DNA of 64,000 nucleotides from Pseudomonas fildesensis (GCF_001050345.1 NZ_LFMW01000016.1:36260-100259), one strand, 5' to 3'. Shown: positions 34,769 to 43,748, counted from the stretch's first letter. Notes: generated by a model not told the origin, from the sequence alone. Program-made: numbers and translations.

Positions 34769-35782
34769 CTATTGTTGCTCTCTAAGCAATTGGGCGGCAC
34801 GGGCGGCGAAATAGGTCAGGATGCCATCAGCCCCGGCACGTTTAAAGGCAGTCAGGGACTCGAGGATCACCCCTTCACTCAACCATCCATTCTGTATTGC
34901 GGCCATGTGCATGGCGTACTCGCCGCTGACCTGATACACAAAGGTCGGCACCTTGAATTCCTCTTTGACCCGGTAAAGGATGTCCAGGTACGGCATCCCG
35001 GGTTTGACCATCACCATGTCGGCGCCTTCGGCCAGGTCGGCCGCCACTTCGTGCAGGGCTTCATGGCTGTTGGCTGGGTCCATCTGGTACGAGGCCTTGT
35101 TGGCCTTGCCCAGGTTCAGGGCAGAGCCCACCGCATCGCGGAACGGGCCGTAGTAGGCACTGGCGTACTTGGCCGAATAGGCCATGATCCGCACATTGAC
35201 GTGGCCAGCCAGTTCCAGGGCTTCACGAATCGCCTGGATGCGGCCGTCCATCATGTCCGACGGTGCAACCACCTGGGCACCAGCCGCCGCGTGGGACAAG
35301 GCCTGCTTGACCAGCGCATCGACGGTGACGTCGTTCTGAACATAGCCTTCTTCATCAAGAATGCCATCCTGCCCGTGGGTGGTGAACGGGTCCAACGCCA
35401 CGTCGGTGATCACACCCAGTTCCGGAAAACGCTCGCGCAGGGCACGGGTGGCGCGCTGGGCAATACCCTCCGGGTTCCAGGCTTCGGCAGCGTCGAGGGA
35501 CTTGAGTTCAGCCGGCGTCACCGGAAACAACGCCAGCGCCGGAATCCCCAGCTCGACCCAACCCGCGGCTTCTTCAAGCAGCAAATCAATGGTCAAGCGC
35601 TCCACCCCAGGCATCGACGCCACCGCTTCCCGACGATTTTCACCGTCCAGCACAAATACCGGCAGGATCAGATCATTCGTCGTCAGTACGCTTTCACGAA
35701 CCAGGCGGCGAGAAAAATCATCACGACGGTTACGGCGCAGACGAGTGGCGGGGAACAGGCGATTGGCAGGGGTAAAGCTCAC
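34769..35782 (-). CDS. hemB: Delta-aminolevulinic acid dehydratase (porphobilinogen synthase)
   Basis: Condenses two 5-aminolevulinate molecules into porphobilinogen, 337 residues. Active-site lysine regions are MAYSAKYASAYYGPFRDA and VMVKPGMPYLD. The metal-site segment is DVALDPFTTHGQDG, lacking the zinc-binding cysteines, which matches the magnesium-dependent Pseudomonas type. It begins MSFTPANRLFPATRLRRNRR with the N-terminal arm that stabilises the octamer. It is divergent from the dedA gene and probably shares its transcript with ppk. Confidence 0.97.
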   Translation of the reverse strand: MSFTPANRLFPATRLRRNRRDDFSRRLVRESVLTTNDLILPVFVLDGENRREAVASMPGVERLTIDLLLEEAAGWVELGIPALALFPVTPAELKSLDAAEAWNPEGIAQRATRALRERFPELGVITDVALDPFTTHGQDGILDEEGYVQNDVTVDALVKQALSHAAAGAQVVAPSDMMDGRIQAIREALELAGHVNVRIMAYSAKYASAYYGPFRDAVGSALNLGKANKASYQMDPANSHEALHEVAADLAEGADMVMVKPGMPYLDILYRVKEEFKVPTFVYQVSGEYAMHMAAIQNGWLSEGVILESLTAFKRAGADGILTYFAARAAQLLREQQ

Positions 35783-35839
35783 GACAGACTCCTGAGCCCG
35801 CGTTTACGGGCGAGCGTTGCAGTTATAAGCGGCCATTAT

Positions 35840-35891
35840 GACGAATGAATGACAGTTGTGCTTATCGATGCGACCTGTAGTCGCATTCGTC
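35840..35891. promoter_or_regulatory. Nested inverted repeats in the hemB/dedA divergent promoter region
   Basis: ATGCGAC-CTGTA-GTCGCAT (35868-35886) is a perfect 7-bp palindrome with a five-base spacer. An outer pair, GACGAATG (35840) and CATTCGTC (35884-35891), also matches perfectly. The site is about 60-110 bp upstream of both genes and resembles a dimeric regulator target. No regulator is identified. Confidence 0.45.
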
Positions 35892-35989
35892 GTTTCTGTA
35901 GGAATTGTTCACTTCGTGACACATCTCGATACTTTCATGAATGTTCACGAAGGCGTAGGCTGCGCGTTCATTTCGCCAGCACCCAGACC

Positions 35990-36625
35990 ATGCTTCAACA
36001 ATTTCTGCATGACTTCGGCTACTTTGCCCTCTTCCTCGGCACCTTCTTCGAAGGCGAGACCATTCTGGTGCTCGCAGGCTTCCTGGCATTCCGCGGATAC
36101 ATGGATATCAACCTGGTGGTGGTGGTTGCCTTCTTTGGCAGCTACGCCGGCGACCAGCTTTGGTACTACATGGGACGCAAGCACGGCCGCAAGCTGTTGG
36201 CGCGCAAGCCGCGCTGGCAACTGATGGGCGACAAGGCCCTGGAGCATATCCGCAAGCACCCGGACATCTGGGTGCTGAGCTTCCGTTTCGTCTACGGATT
36301 GCGCACCGTGATGCCGGTGGCGATCGGCCTGTCGGGCTACCCACCGCTGCGCTATCTGATCCTCAACGGCATCGGTGCCGCCATCTGGGCTGCCGCCTTG
36401 GGGGCTGCGGCCTACCATTTCGGCGCAGTGCTGGAAGGGATGCTGGGCAGCGTCAAGAAATATGAGCTGTGGGTGCTGGGCGCCTTGCTGCTGCTGGGCT
36501 TTGGCCTGTGGTTGCGCCGCCGCTTCAAGAATGCGCGTATCGCCCGCCAGGCCTGTGCCGATGCAAAGGCTCAGCACGCCGCCGAGCCCGCCCCGGTCGA
36601 AGCGCCTAAGACACCAATCGAGTAA
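35990..36625 (+). CDS. DedA-family membrane protein
   Basis: Inner-membrane protein of 211 residues with about five hydrophobic segments, member of the DedA/VTT family now linked to lipid scrambling and undecaprenyl-phosphate recycling. It starts MLQQFLHDFGYFALFLGTFF, with FFEGETILVLAGFLA and the conserved SFRFVYGLRTVMPVAIGLSG re-entrant region with its arginines and proline. A basic, alanine-rich C-terminal tail follows. An upstream frame to 35849 lacks family similarity. The last 20 bases overlap the end of the convergent hydroxylase gene. Confidence 0.92.
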   Translation: MLQQFLHDFGYFALFLGTFFEGETILVLAGFLAFRGYMDINLVVVVAFFGSYAGDQLWYYMGRKHGRKLLARKPRWQLMGDKALEHIRKHPDIWVLSFRFVYGLRTVMPVAIGLSGYPPLRYLILNGIGAAIWAAALGAAAYHFGAVLEGMLGSVKKYELWVLGALLLLGFGLWLRRRFKNARIARQACADAKAQHAAEPAPVEAPKTPIE

Positions 36626-37841
36626 GCCGGCCTCTGCAGCAGTAGAGGCCAATCGCGCTGAGCAGGCTGTAACTCGCCAGGCCCAGCCAGCCCAGCGTGC
36701 TGGCCGGCCATAGCCCGACCAGCGGCGCCAGCCATACCAACGGCACATTCAGCGCCAGCCGCACCAACTCAGCTTTCAGCGCCCATGGGCGGTTCTCCAG
36801 CGCGACGCCCAACGTAAACAACCCCAACGCCATCGCACTCCAGCCCAGGATCAGCGCCGCCGTGGGCAGGCCCTCGCCGAAATTCATCAGGTAACTGCCA
36901 AACCCCACATACGCCGCAAATTGCAGGCCCACGTATACCTGTTGGCGCGCGTCCAGCGGCACTTCAAATTTGCGGAACTGGCTCAAGTCCGGCTTGGCCA
37001 GCGGGTACTTGGCCTTCACGTCCGCCGGGCGCCAGCCGGTGCGCATGAACCAGATACGCAGCTTGTCCCACTTACTTTCAGTGCGCCGCGCATCACTCCA
37101 GAGCTGCGCATAAAACTGCAGGTTGGCCCACAGCGGATTCCAGCTGGCCAAGGGCGTGGTCACGCCGAAAATCACCGGTTCGTTGTCGTCCTCTTCCTGG
37201 AAACTGCCGAACAGCCGGTCCCAAATAATGAACACCCCGCCGTAGTTGCGATCCATGTAGAGAGCGTTCTGTGCATGGTGAGCCCGATGATTGGATGGCG
37301 TGACGAAGAACCACTCGAACCAGCCAAGCTTGGGCACATGGCGGGTGTGCACCCAGAATTGATACAGCAGGTTGAGCGACGCCACGCTGATAAACACCAC
37401 CAGCGGCACACCGAGTACGGCCAGGGGCAGGTAGAAGATCCAGCTCAGCAGAAAGCCCGTGCTGGTCTGGCGCAGGGCAGTGCTCAGGTTGTAGTCCTCG
37501 CTCTGGTGATGCACCGAGTGCGCGGCCCACAGGATATTGCGTTCATGGCCGCAGCGATGCAGCCAGTAGTAGCAGAAGTCGTAGACGACAAAGGCGAACA
37601 CCCAGGTCCAGACGCTTTGGGCCGACAGCTCGATCAGCGCGAGGTGCTTGAGGGCGAACGCGTAGGTCAGCAGCCCCACACCCTTGGTCAACAGCCCGGT
37701 GGTGGTGGACAGCACACCCGTGCTGAGACTGTTAATGGCATCCGCTACCCGATAGTTGCGCTCGCCGCGCCAGCGGTCGGCCAGCAGCTCAACGACGATC
37801 AGGGCGATGAAAAACGGTACCGCGTAAGGCACGAAGTCCAT
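36606..37841 (-). CDS. Sterol desaturase/fatty-acid hydroxylase family, alkylglycerol-monooxygenase-like
   Basis: Integral membrane di-iron enzyme of 411 residues. Histidine clusters appear in order: HRCGH (about 96), HSVHH (about 108) and NHRAHH (about 190), the standard eight-histidine arrangement. N-terminal and at least three C-terminal helices surround the core. DRNYGGVFIIWDRLFGSF and the length fit the alkylglycerol monooxygenase (TMEM195) subgroup better than the shorter C4-methylsterol oxidases. The substrate is unknown; an ether-lipid substrate is inference from the subgroup. Confidence 0.85.
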   Translation of the reverse strand: MDFVPYAVPFFIALIVVELLADRWRGERNYRVADAINSLSTGVLSTTTGLLTKGVGLLTYAFALKHLALIELSAQSVWTWVFAFVVYDFCYYWLHRCGHERNILWAAHSVHHQSEDYNLSTALRQTSTGFLLSWIFYLPLAVLGVPLVVFISVASLNLLYQFWVHTRHVPKLGWFEWFFVTPSNHRAHHAQNALYMDRNYGGVFIIWDRLFGSFQEEDDNEPVIFGVTTPLASWNPLWANLQFYAQLWSDARRTESKWDKLRIWFMRTGWRPADVKAKYPLAKPDLSQFRKFEVPLDARQQVYVGLQFAAYVGFGSYLMNFGEGLPTAALILGWSAMALGLFTLGVALENRPWALKAELVRLALNVPLVWLAPLVGLWPASTLGWLGLASYSLLSAIGLYCCRGRLTRLVS

Positions 37842-37956
37842 GGGCTAGTCCGGTCTATTTTTGTTACATCAAGATTAGGTGCAGCGGCGCGAGATCCCAT
37901 TGGCAACAGGTTACAAATTAGTAGACATTTAACGCCATGAATCAGGAGAAATGCCC

Positions 37957-38622
37957 ATGAGCAAAAAGATTGCAGTGATCCTTTCCGGCTGTGGCGTGTA
38001 TGACGGCGCAGAAATCCATGAAAGCGTGATCACCCTGCTGCGCCTGGACCAGCGCGGCGCTCAGGTCCAATGCTTTGCCCCCGATATTGCGCAGTTGCAT
38101 GTGATCAACCACCTCACCGGCGAAGAAATGCCCGAGTCGCGCAATGTCCTGGTGGAGTCGGCGCGCATCGCACGAGGCGAGGTGAAGGACATTCGCGAGG
38201 CCAACGCCGAAGACTTCGATGCTTTGATCGTGCCGGGCGGGTTTGGCGCGGCGAAGAACCTGTCGAACTTCGCGGTAGAAGGCGCCGGTTGCAGCATCAA
38301 CCCGCAGGTGTTGGCGCTGGCCGAAGCCTTTGCCGAAGCGGGCAAGCCGGTGGGGCTGATCTGCATCTCACCGGCCCTGGCTGCCAAGATCTATGGCCCA
38401 GGCGTCACCTGCACCATCGGTAATGATGCCGATACCGCAGCAGCGCTGGACAAAATGGGCGCCACCCACCAGGAATGCACGGTGGAAGATATCGTCGAGG
38501 ACAAGGCGCGCAAACTGGTGAGCACGCCGGCCTACATGCTCGGCAAGAACATCAGCGAAGTGGCGTCAGGCATCAACAAGCTGGTGGATCGGGTGCTGGA
38601 ACTGACCCACGAGGACGACTAA
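37957..38622 (+). CDS. elbB: ElbB-like glyoxalase, DJ-1/PfpI superfamily
   Basis: A 221-residue class I amidotransferase-like protein. KKIAVILSGCGVYDGAEIHE at the start and DALIVPGGFGAAKNLSNFA are diagnostic of ElbB. The superfamily nucleophile region is VGLICISPALAAKIYG, with the conserved cysteine. GGAG spaced eight bases upstream supports ATG 37957 rather than 37951. E. coli ElbB shows weak glyoxalase activity and was tied to isoprenoid synthesis. It stands alone, convergent with yaiI. Confidence 0.92.
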   Translation: MSKKIAVILSGCGVYDGAEIHESVITLLRLDQRGAQVQCFAPDIAQLHVINHLTGEEMPESRNVLVESARIARGEVKDIREANAEDFDALIVPGGFGAAKNLSNFAVEGAGCSINPQVLALAEAFAEAGKPVGLICISPALAAKIYGPGVTCTIGNDADTAAALDKMGATHQECTVEDIVEDKARKLVSTPAYMLGKNISEVASGINKLVDRVLELTHEDD

Positions 38623-38644
38623 CCGAGTGGCGAACGGGGTTGTC

Positions 38645-38718
38645 GTGGTGAGCGGGCTTACTGTGGAGAGCAGGCTTGTTGTGGCAAGCCAGCTCGCCAC
38701 AGTAAGCCCACTCACCGC
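38645..38718. repeat. Degenerate REPIN between elbB and yaiI
   Basis: GTGGTGAGCGGGCTTACTGT at 38645 returns as ACAGTAAGCCCACTCACC near 38699-38716, with two mismatches. Further GTGGC/GCCAC pairs lie inside. It is related to the GTGGCGAGCGGGCTTG family and lies between convergent genes. Confidence 0.8.
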
Positions 38719-38722
38719 AAGG

Positions 38723-39178
38723 TCAGTCCTGGCGCATCAACCGGGTCAGGATACGGTCCAGGGCATTGGCAAACGCCTGCTTGTCTTTTTCCCCATGGGG
38801 CGGCGGACCACCGCCCATCTGGCCTTGCTCACGCAGATCGGTGAACAGGTTGCGCACCGCCAACCGCTCACTCATGTTCTGCGGGCTGAACTCCTTGCCG
38901 CGGGGGTCGAGGGCCGTGACGCCCTTCTTCACCAAGCGGTCGGCCAGCGGCACATCGCTGCAGATCACCAGCTCGCCAGGCACAGCGTGCTCGACCAGGT
39001 AATCATCCGCCGCATCCGGGCCGCTGGGCACCACGATCAGCTTCACGCAGGAAAAACTCGGTTTGATCTGGCTCTGCCCGGCCACCAGCACAACCTCGAA
39101 CTGACGTTTGAGGGCGAACTTCACCACCTGGTCCTTGGCCGCCCGAGGGCAGGCGTCGGCATCGATCCAGACGCGCAT
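38723..39178 (-). CDS. YaiI/YqxD family protein (DUF188)
   Basis: Cytosolic 151-residue protein starting MRVWIDADACPRAAKDQVVK, the family signature, with PIN/NYN-nuclease-like acidic residues (DADACP, SGPDAADDYLV, CSDVPLADRLV). The C-terminal GGGPPPHGEKDKQAFANALD motif is complete. No activity has been firmly established for the family. It overlaps nothing and ends near a REP element; the FTR1 gene starts upstream on the same strand with only two bases between, so the two are likely co-transcribed. Confidence 0.92.
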   Translation of the reverse strand: MRVWIDADACPRAAKDQVVKFALKRQFEVVLVAGQSQIKPSFSCVKLIVVPSGPDAADDYLVEHAVPGELVICSDVPLADRLVKKGVTALDPRGKEFSPQNMSERLAVRNLFTDLREQGQMGGGPPPHGEKDKQAFANALDRILTRLMRQD

Positions 39179-39180
39179 GG

Positions 39181-41076
39181 TTATGCAGCCACCCGGCGCT
39201 TCTCGGCCAGGCGACTGCGCCCGTACAGCACCACAATCGCCAGGATCGCCAAGGTCTGTGCACTCAACGAGTAGGCATCGGCGTGGATGCCCAGCCAGTC
39301 AAAGTCAAAGAACGCCACCGGCCGCGTGCCGAAGATGCCCGCTTCCTGCAACGCCTTCACGCCATGCCCGGCAAACACCACCGACAGCGCACACAGCAAC
39401 GCCGCGTTGATGCCAAAGAACAGCGCCAGCGGCAACTTCGCCGAACCGCGCAGGATCACCCACGCCAGGCCCACCAACAGCACCAGCGCCGTCGCGCCAC
39501 CAGCCAGCACCGCGTTGTGCCCGGCCGGGCCCGCTTGCAGCCACAGGGTTTCGTAGAACAGGATCACTTCGAACAGCTCGCGGTACACCGAGAAGAACGC
39601 CAGTATCGCAAAGCCGAAACGCCCGCCACCGCCTACCAGGCTGCTCTTGATGTAGTCCTGCCAGGCTGCCGCGTGGCGCCGGTCGTGCATCCATACGCCA
39701 AGCCACAGCACCATCACGCTGGCGAACAGCGCTGTGCAGCCTTCAAGCAATTCGCGCTGGGCGCCGCTGACATCAATCACATACGCCGCCAACGCCCAGG
39801 TCGCCAAGCCGGCCAACAGCGCCAAGCCCCAACCGACGTTAACGCTGCGCACCGCCGACTGTTGGCCGGTGTTACGCAGGAAGGCGAGGATCGCCGCCAG
39901 CACCAGGATCGCTTCCAGGCCTTCACGCAGCAGAATCAACAGGCCTGAAACATAGCTCAACGACCAGCTCAGGCCATCGCTGCCCAGCAAGCCGGCAGAT
40001 TCGGTGAGCTTGCCCTTGGCCACATCCAGACGCTGCTGAACCTGATCAATCGGCAAGCCGTCCTGCAACGACTGCCGGTAGGCCATCAGGGTCTTCTCGG
40101 TGTCCTTGCGCACGTTTGCATCGACGTTATCCAGGGAGCTTTCCACCAGCTCGAAGCCTTCCAGGTACGCAGCGACGGACAAGTCATAGGCCTGCTCGTG
40201 GTCACCGTTGCGGAACGCGGCAAGGCTCTTGTCCAGCGTGGCGGCGGTGTAGTCGAGCAACTGCGCCGGGCCGCGCTTGACCTGCGGCGGTTGCGCGCGC
40301 TGGGCACGGAAGGTAGCGGCAGCGGCTGGGCCGTTTGCGGCCAGCACTTCATTGGGGGTTTGGCGGGCCAGGTCGGCGAGGTTGAACGGCTGTTCGCTCT
40401 TCGCTGCGGCCGGGTCGGCGGTGAAGCCTGCGATGTAGGTCGCGAGGTCCCAGCGCTGGCGGTCGTCCAACTGGTCGGCGAAGGACGGCATATCGGTGCC
40501 TTCGACGCCCAGGCCAAGCGTGTTGTAGATCGCATAAAGGCTCAGGCGATCCAGGCGCGCGGCACCCTGCAGGTTGGCAGGTGGCGGCGTCATACCCACG
40601 CCCGCCGGGCCATCACCGGCGCCAGCAGTACCGTGACAGACCGAGCAGTGCTGGGCATAAAGCGGTGCGCCGCGCGTTGGGTCTGGCGTAATCGCCGGGG
40701 CCTGGCTGACTTCATAGGCCACGGCCAGTTGGGCACCCAATTGACGGGCTTGGCGGGCGACTGTCGCGCCCTCCTGACGGGAGGTTACCGCCGCTAACAA
40801 TTGGTCGACGCCCTTAACCAATGCCGCGCGTTCCGGCCGTTGCGGCAGTTCTGCCACCAGTCCCTGCAACACGCTGAGAAACTCTAGCTGTTCGCGGTAT
40901 TCGGATTCATCGATAACCTTGCCCGCCTCCACCGTCGGAGGATAGTCCGCGCCAATGTAGTCCAACAAATGCAGGGCTTGTGGTGCACCCTCGGCAGTTG
41001 CGGCCAACAGGTTGAAGCTGCACGACATCAACGCCGGCAACACCAGCCAGGCGAGAAAACGGAAGGGGGCAGTCAT
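39181..41076 (-). CDS. FTR1-family iron permease with fused cytochrome c domain
   Basis: A 631-residue membrane protein. After a signal peptide, a periplasmic part (about 30-360) carries a cytochrome c haem site, YAQHCSVCHG, with a distal methionine in GTDMPSFADQL. The C-terminal permease has about seven helices with the two iron-binding motifs REGLEA and YRELFE typical of FTR1/EfeU. A periplasmic helical stretch between them may receive iron. The fusion suggests electron transfer coupled to iron uptake. It lies two bases from yaiI. Confidence 0.92.
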   Translation of the reverse strand: MTAPFRFLAWLVLPALMSCSFNLLAATAEGAPQALHLLDYIGADYPPTVEAGKVIDESEYREQLEFLSVLQGLVAELPQRPERAALVKGVDQLLAAVTSRQEGATVARQARQLGAQLAVAYEVSQAPAITPDPTRGAPLYAQHCSVCHGTAGAGDGPAGVGMTPPPANLQGAARLDRLSLYAIYNTLGLGVEGTDMPSFADQLDDRQRWDLATYIAGFTADPAAAKSEQPFNLADLARQTPNEVLAANGPAAAATFRAQRAQPPQVKRGPAQLLDYTAATLDKSLAAFRNGDHEQAYDLSVAAYLEGFELVESSLDNVDANVRKDTEKTLMAYRQSLQDGLPIDQVQQRLDVAKGKLTESAGLLGSDGLSWSLSYVSGLLILLREGLEAILVLAAILAFLRNTGQQSAVRSVNVGWGLALLAGLATWALAAYVIDVSGAQRELLEGCTALFASVMVLWLGVWMHDRRHAAAWQDYIKSSLVGGGGRFGFAILAFFSVYRELFEVILFYETLWLQAGPAGHNAVLAGGATALVLLVGLAWVILRGSAKLPLALFFGINAALLCALSVVFAGHGVKALQEAGIFGTRPVAFFDFDWLGIHADAYSLSAQTLAILAIVVLYGRSRLAEKRRVAA

Positions 41077-41226
41077 GAATGGATCTCAAATGGAAATACG
41101 AAGTAACACATTGTTAAGCCTTAAGGGGTTTGACTCAAGGTGTTAGTGATTTGGTGTTTGGAAGGGCGGGGCATTTTGAATGCGCAATAGTGGCGCTTTT
41201 GTCGACTACATCACTGCAAAAAGCCA

Positions 41227-41254
41227 TTGTTTAGCCAGTAATGGCGCCTATAAT
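41227..41254 (+). promoter_or_regulatory. Sigma-70 promoter of the lipoprotein operon
   Basis: TTGTTT (41227-41232) and a perfect TATAAT (41249-41254) are separated by 16 bases. Transcription would begin near 41261, leaving an 85-base leader before the first gene. An in-frame ATG at 41241 lies inside this promoter and is therefore not the start. Confidence 0.75.
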
Positions 41255-41345
41255 GCCGCGCCCTGTTAGTGCGAAAGGGAATTTCATTCCTCGCTTTTAT
41301 GAGGAATCACTACATCAGCTGGATACTTTCAGGGAAGAGGTCTGC

Positions 41346-42740
41346 ATGGCATTTCGCGCCTTAACGCCGCTCACACTCGCGGCCGTCACGCTGTTGTCGG
41401 GTTGTTCGATGTTTCGCAGCTACGACACCGAGCTGCAAGCCACTAATCAGCAATTGACCACTGGCAACGTCGACGGGGCTTTGACCCTGCTGGAAAAGAA
41501 CAACACCGGCGAAGACAAGGACCTGCTCTATTTCTTTGAAAAGGGTGAGTTGCTGCGGGCCAAGGGCGACCTGACCGGCAGCCAGACCGCCTGGCGCAGC
41601 GCCGACCTGCAAGTCTACAAGTGGGAAGAATCAGTCAAGTTCGACAGCGAAAAATACCTCTCCCAGTTCGGCAGTTTCCTGGCCAACGACAAGGTGCGTC
41701 GCTACGAAGGCTATGACTACGAAAAAGTCATGCTGACCACGCAGATGGCCCTGAACCTGCTGGCCCTGAATGACTTTGACGGCGCCCGCACCGAAATCAA
41801 GAAGACCCACGAACGCGAAGCTGTGATCGCCGACCTGCGGGACAAGGAATACCTCAAGCGCGAAAACGAAGCCGAGCGCCAGGGCGTAACCACCCAGATC
41901 AAAGACCTGCGCGGCTACCCGGTGGAAGCCCTCGACGCACCGGAAGTGGTCGGCCTTAAGAACAGCTACCAGAGTGCGTTCAGCCATTACCTGGCCGGTT
42001 TTGTCTACGAAGCCCTGGGCGAAAAAGACCTGGCCGCCCCCGGCTATCGCAAGGCCGCCGAGTTGCGCCCCAACACGCCTTTGCTGGAGAAGGCCTTGCT
42101 GGAGTTGGACAAGTCCAAAGTCGGCGCCGATGAAACCGACGTGCTGATCGTGGTCCAGAGCGGCCTGGCCCCGGCCCGCGATTCGATCCGCCTGCCACTG
42201 CCAATCCCGATCAACGGCAATTTGGTGATCACCCCGCTGTCGTTTCCGGTGATCAAGGCTGATACCTCCACCGCGACCTTCGCCCAGATCGGTGTCGACG
42301 GCCAGCAACAGAACCTCACCGTGCTCAACAGCACCACCGCCATGTCCCGCCGCGCCCTGCGTGACGACATGCCGGGGATCATCCTGCGTACCACCGTGCG
42401 GGCAGTTACCCGTGGCGTGGCGCAAAACAACCTGAACAAGACCAACCCCATGGCGGGCCTGGTACTGGGCATCGCTTCCGCCGTGACCGAAGGCGCCGAC
42501 ACCCGCACCTGGCGCACCCTGCCGGACATGACCCAGGTTACGCGCCTGCGCCTCAAGCACGGCGAGCACCAGGTCAGCCTGCCCAATGCCCTGGGCGGCA
42601 CGCTGGTAACGGTCAAGGCCGATCAGCGCTACCAGGTGATCACACTGCGCGTGGTCGGTAACCAAGTGTTCGCTGGCGGCCTCGCCGCCCATGTGGTGCC
42701 AAGCACCGCGCCCCAGGCCATCGCCCTCAAACAACCTTAA
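41346..42740 (+). CDS. COG3014-type lipoprotein, first gene of LpoB operon
   Basis: Predicted outer-membrane lipoprotein of 464 residues. The signal MAFRALTPLTLAAVTLLSGC ends in a lipobox with acylated Cys20. The N-terminal half is helical with tetratricopeptide-like segments (QLTTGNVDGALTLLEK, LDAPEV to AAPGYRKAAELRP). The C-terminal half is strand-rich (LPLPIPINGNLVITPLSFP, GIASAVTEGADTRTWRTLPD). It is the first of four genes with short gaps behind one promoter. Homologues occur beside LpoB-like genes in other gammaproteobacteria. Its biochemical role is unknown; an envelope-assembly function is inferred. Confidence 0.85.
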   Translation: MAFRALTPLTLAAVTLLSGCSMFRSYDTELQATNQQLTTGNVDGALTLLEKNNTGEDKDLLYFFEKGELLRAKGDLTGSQTAWRSADLQVYKWEESVKFDSEKYLSQFGSFLANDKVRRYEGYDYEKVMLTTQMALNLLALNDFDGARTEIKKTHEREAVIADLRDKEYLKRENEAERQGVTTQIKDLRGYPVEALDAPEVVGLKNSYQSAFSHYLAGFVYEALGEKDLAAPGYRKAAELRPNTPLLEKALLELDKSKVGADETDVLIVVQSGLAPARDSIRLPLPIPINGNLVITPLSFPVIKADTSTATFAQIGVDGQQQNLTVLNSTTAMSRRALRDDMPGIILRTTVRAVTRGVAQNNLNKTNPMAGLVLGIASAVTEGADTRTWRTLPDMTQVTRLRLKHGEHQVSLPNALGGTLVTVKADQRYQVITLRVVGNQVFAGGLAAHVVPSTAPQAIALKQP

Positions 42741-42750
42741 GGAGCACGCT

Positions 42751-43122
42751 ATGCGTCATTTCATCCTCGGCGCCTTGGCGCTAGTCCTGCTCGCCGGCTG
42801 CACCACCCCGCCGCCACCGGAACCCGGCAGCGCCGCCAGCAAGATCGTAGTGATGGGCAAGTTCAAGGGCATCGCCGTGGGGGCCATTCGCGTCGCCCGC
42901 GAGAACGGCTTCCTCACTGCCAAGGTGCAGTTGAGCAACATCACCAGTAGCAACCAGATGATGTATTACCGCTTCGCATGGCTGGGCGCCGACGGTTTCC
43001 CCGTGGGCGATGAAGAAACCTGGAAGGTACTGAACCTGTACGCCAACCAGGCAACCTTCCTGCCCGCCATCGCCAACTTGCCCCAGGCGGCGGACTTCCG
43101 TCTTGAAGTGAAGACGCCTTGA
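42751..43122 (+). CDS. YcfL-like lipoprotein (COG5633)
   Basis: Lipoprotein of 123 residues with signal MRHFILGALALVLLAGC and a proline-rich TTPPPPEPG linker. The remainder is a small strand-rich domain including NITSSNQMMYYRFAWLGADG, resembling YcfL, the E. coli neighbour of lpoB (ycfM). AAGGAG precedes the ATG at 42751. The ycfL-lpoB adjacency is the same as in enterics, which strengthens both calls. Function is not established. Confidence 0.82.
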   Translation: MRHFILGALALVLLAGCTTPPPPEPGSAASKIVVMGKFKGIAVGAIRVARENGFLTAKVQLSNITSSNQMMYYRFAWLGADGFPVGDEETWKVLNLYANQATFLPAIANLPQAADFRLEVKTP

Positions 43123-43157
43123 AGCCCACCTCTATCAGTTTTCAGAGAGATTTCCCC

Positions 43158-43745
43158 ATGTTTGCACGCTTCTCGATTCTCGCCGTGGTTGCCGTCCTGG
43201 TCAGCGGTTGCGCCAACACCTCCCCAGTACTGGGCGGTAAAAACATCAGCTACGGCGATACCAAGGCCGTGGAACTGGTGACCAACGAGTTCGGCTCCAC
43301 CGACCTGCAGATGATCGCCGAAAGCATGACCCGCTCGCTGGCCCAGTCCGGCATCCTGCAGGGCCGCCCGGTGGTGCAGGTGTATGACGTGAAGAACAAG
43401 ACCAGCGAGTACATCGATACCCGCGAGATCACTACGTCGATCAAGACCCAGCTGATGAAGACCGGTACTGCGCGCTTCGCCAGCGACAACACCGAAATGC
43501 AGAGCCAGGTCGACCAGCTCAAGCTGCAGAACCAGAGCGGCCTGTACAAGAAGTCCACCGTGAGCAAGACCGGCAACATGGTTGCCGCCAAATACCGCCT
43601 GGAAGGCTCGATCAGCTCTATCGTCAAACGCAGCGCGGACTACAAGGACGTGTTCTACAAGTTCAGCCTGCAACTGATCGACGTCGAGAGCGGCCTGGCC
43701 GAATGGATGGACGAAAAAGAAATCCGCAAGACCACGGAGCGCTGA
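43158..43745 (+). CDS. lpoB: LpoB-like outer-membrane lipoprotein, putative PBP1b activator
   Basis: Lipoprotein of 195 residues. Signal MFARFSILAVVAVLVSGC gives acylated Cys18. The globular part has the LpoB/CsgG-like fold pattern: MIAESMTRSLAQSGIL, RPVVQVYDVKNKTSEYIDTR, and YRLEGSISSIVKR before a strand ending SGLAEWMDEKEIRKT. LpoB of E. coli crosses the periplasm to stimulate PBP1b. The linker here is very short compared with the E. coli protein, so reach and partner may differ. P. aeruginosa uses the unrelated LpoP. Confidence 0.8.
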   Translation: MFARFSILAVVAVLVSGCANTSPVLGGKNISYGDTKAVELVTNEFGSTDLQMIAESMTRSLAQSGILQGRPVVQVYDVKNKTSEYIDTREITTSIKTQLMKTGTARFASDNTEMQSQVDQLKLQNQSGLYKKSTVSKTGNMVAAKYRLEGSISSIVKRSADYKDVFYKFSLQLIDVESGLAEWMDEKEIRKTTER

Positions 43746-43748
43746 ACA

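Noticed and set aside
41077..41226. Fur box upstream of the iron permease gene
   Set aside because: No convincing match to the 19-bp Fur consensus was seen in the upstream region.
41631..42734. 367-codon open frame antisense to the first lipoprotein gene
   Set aside because: The plus strand has a lipobox, promoter and operon context. The antisense frame has none of these.
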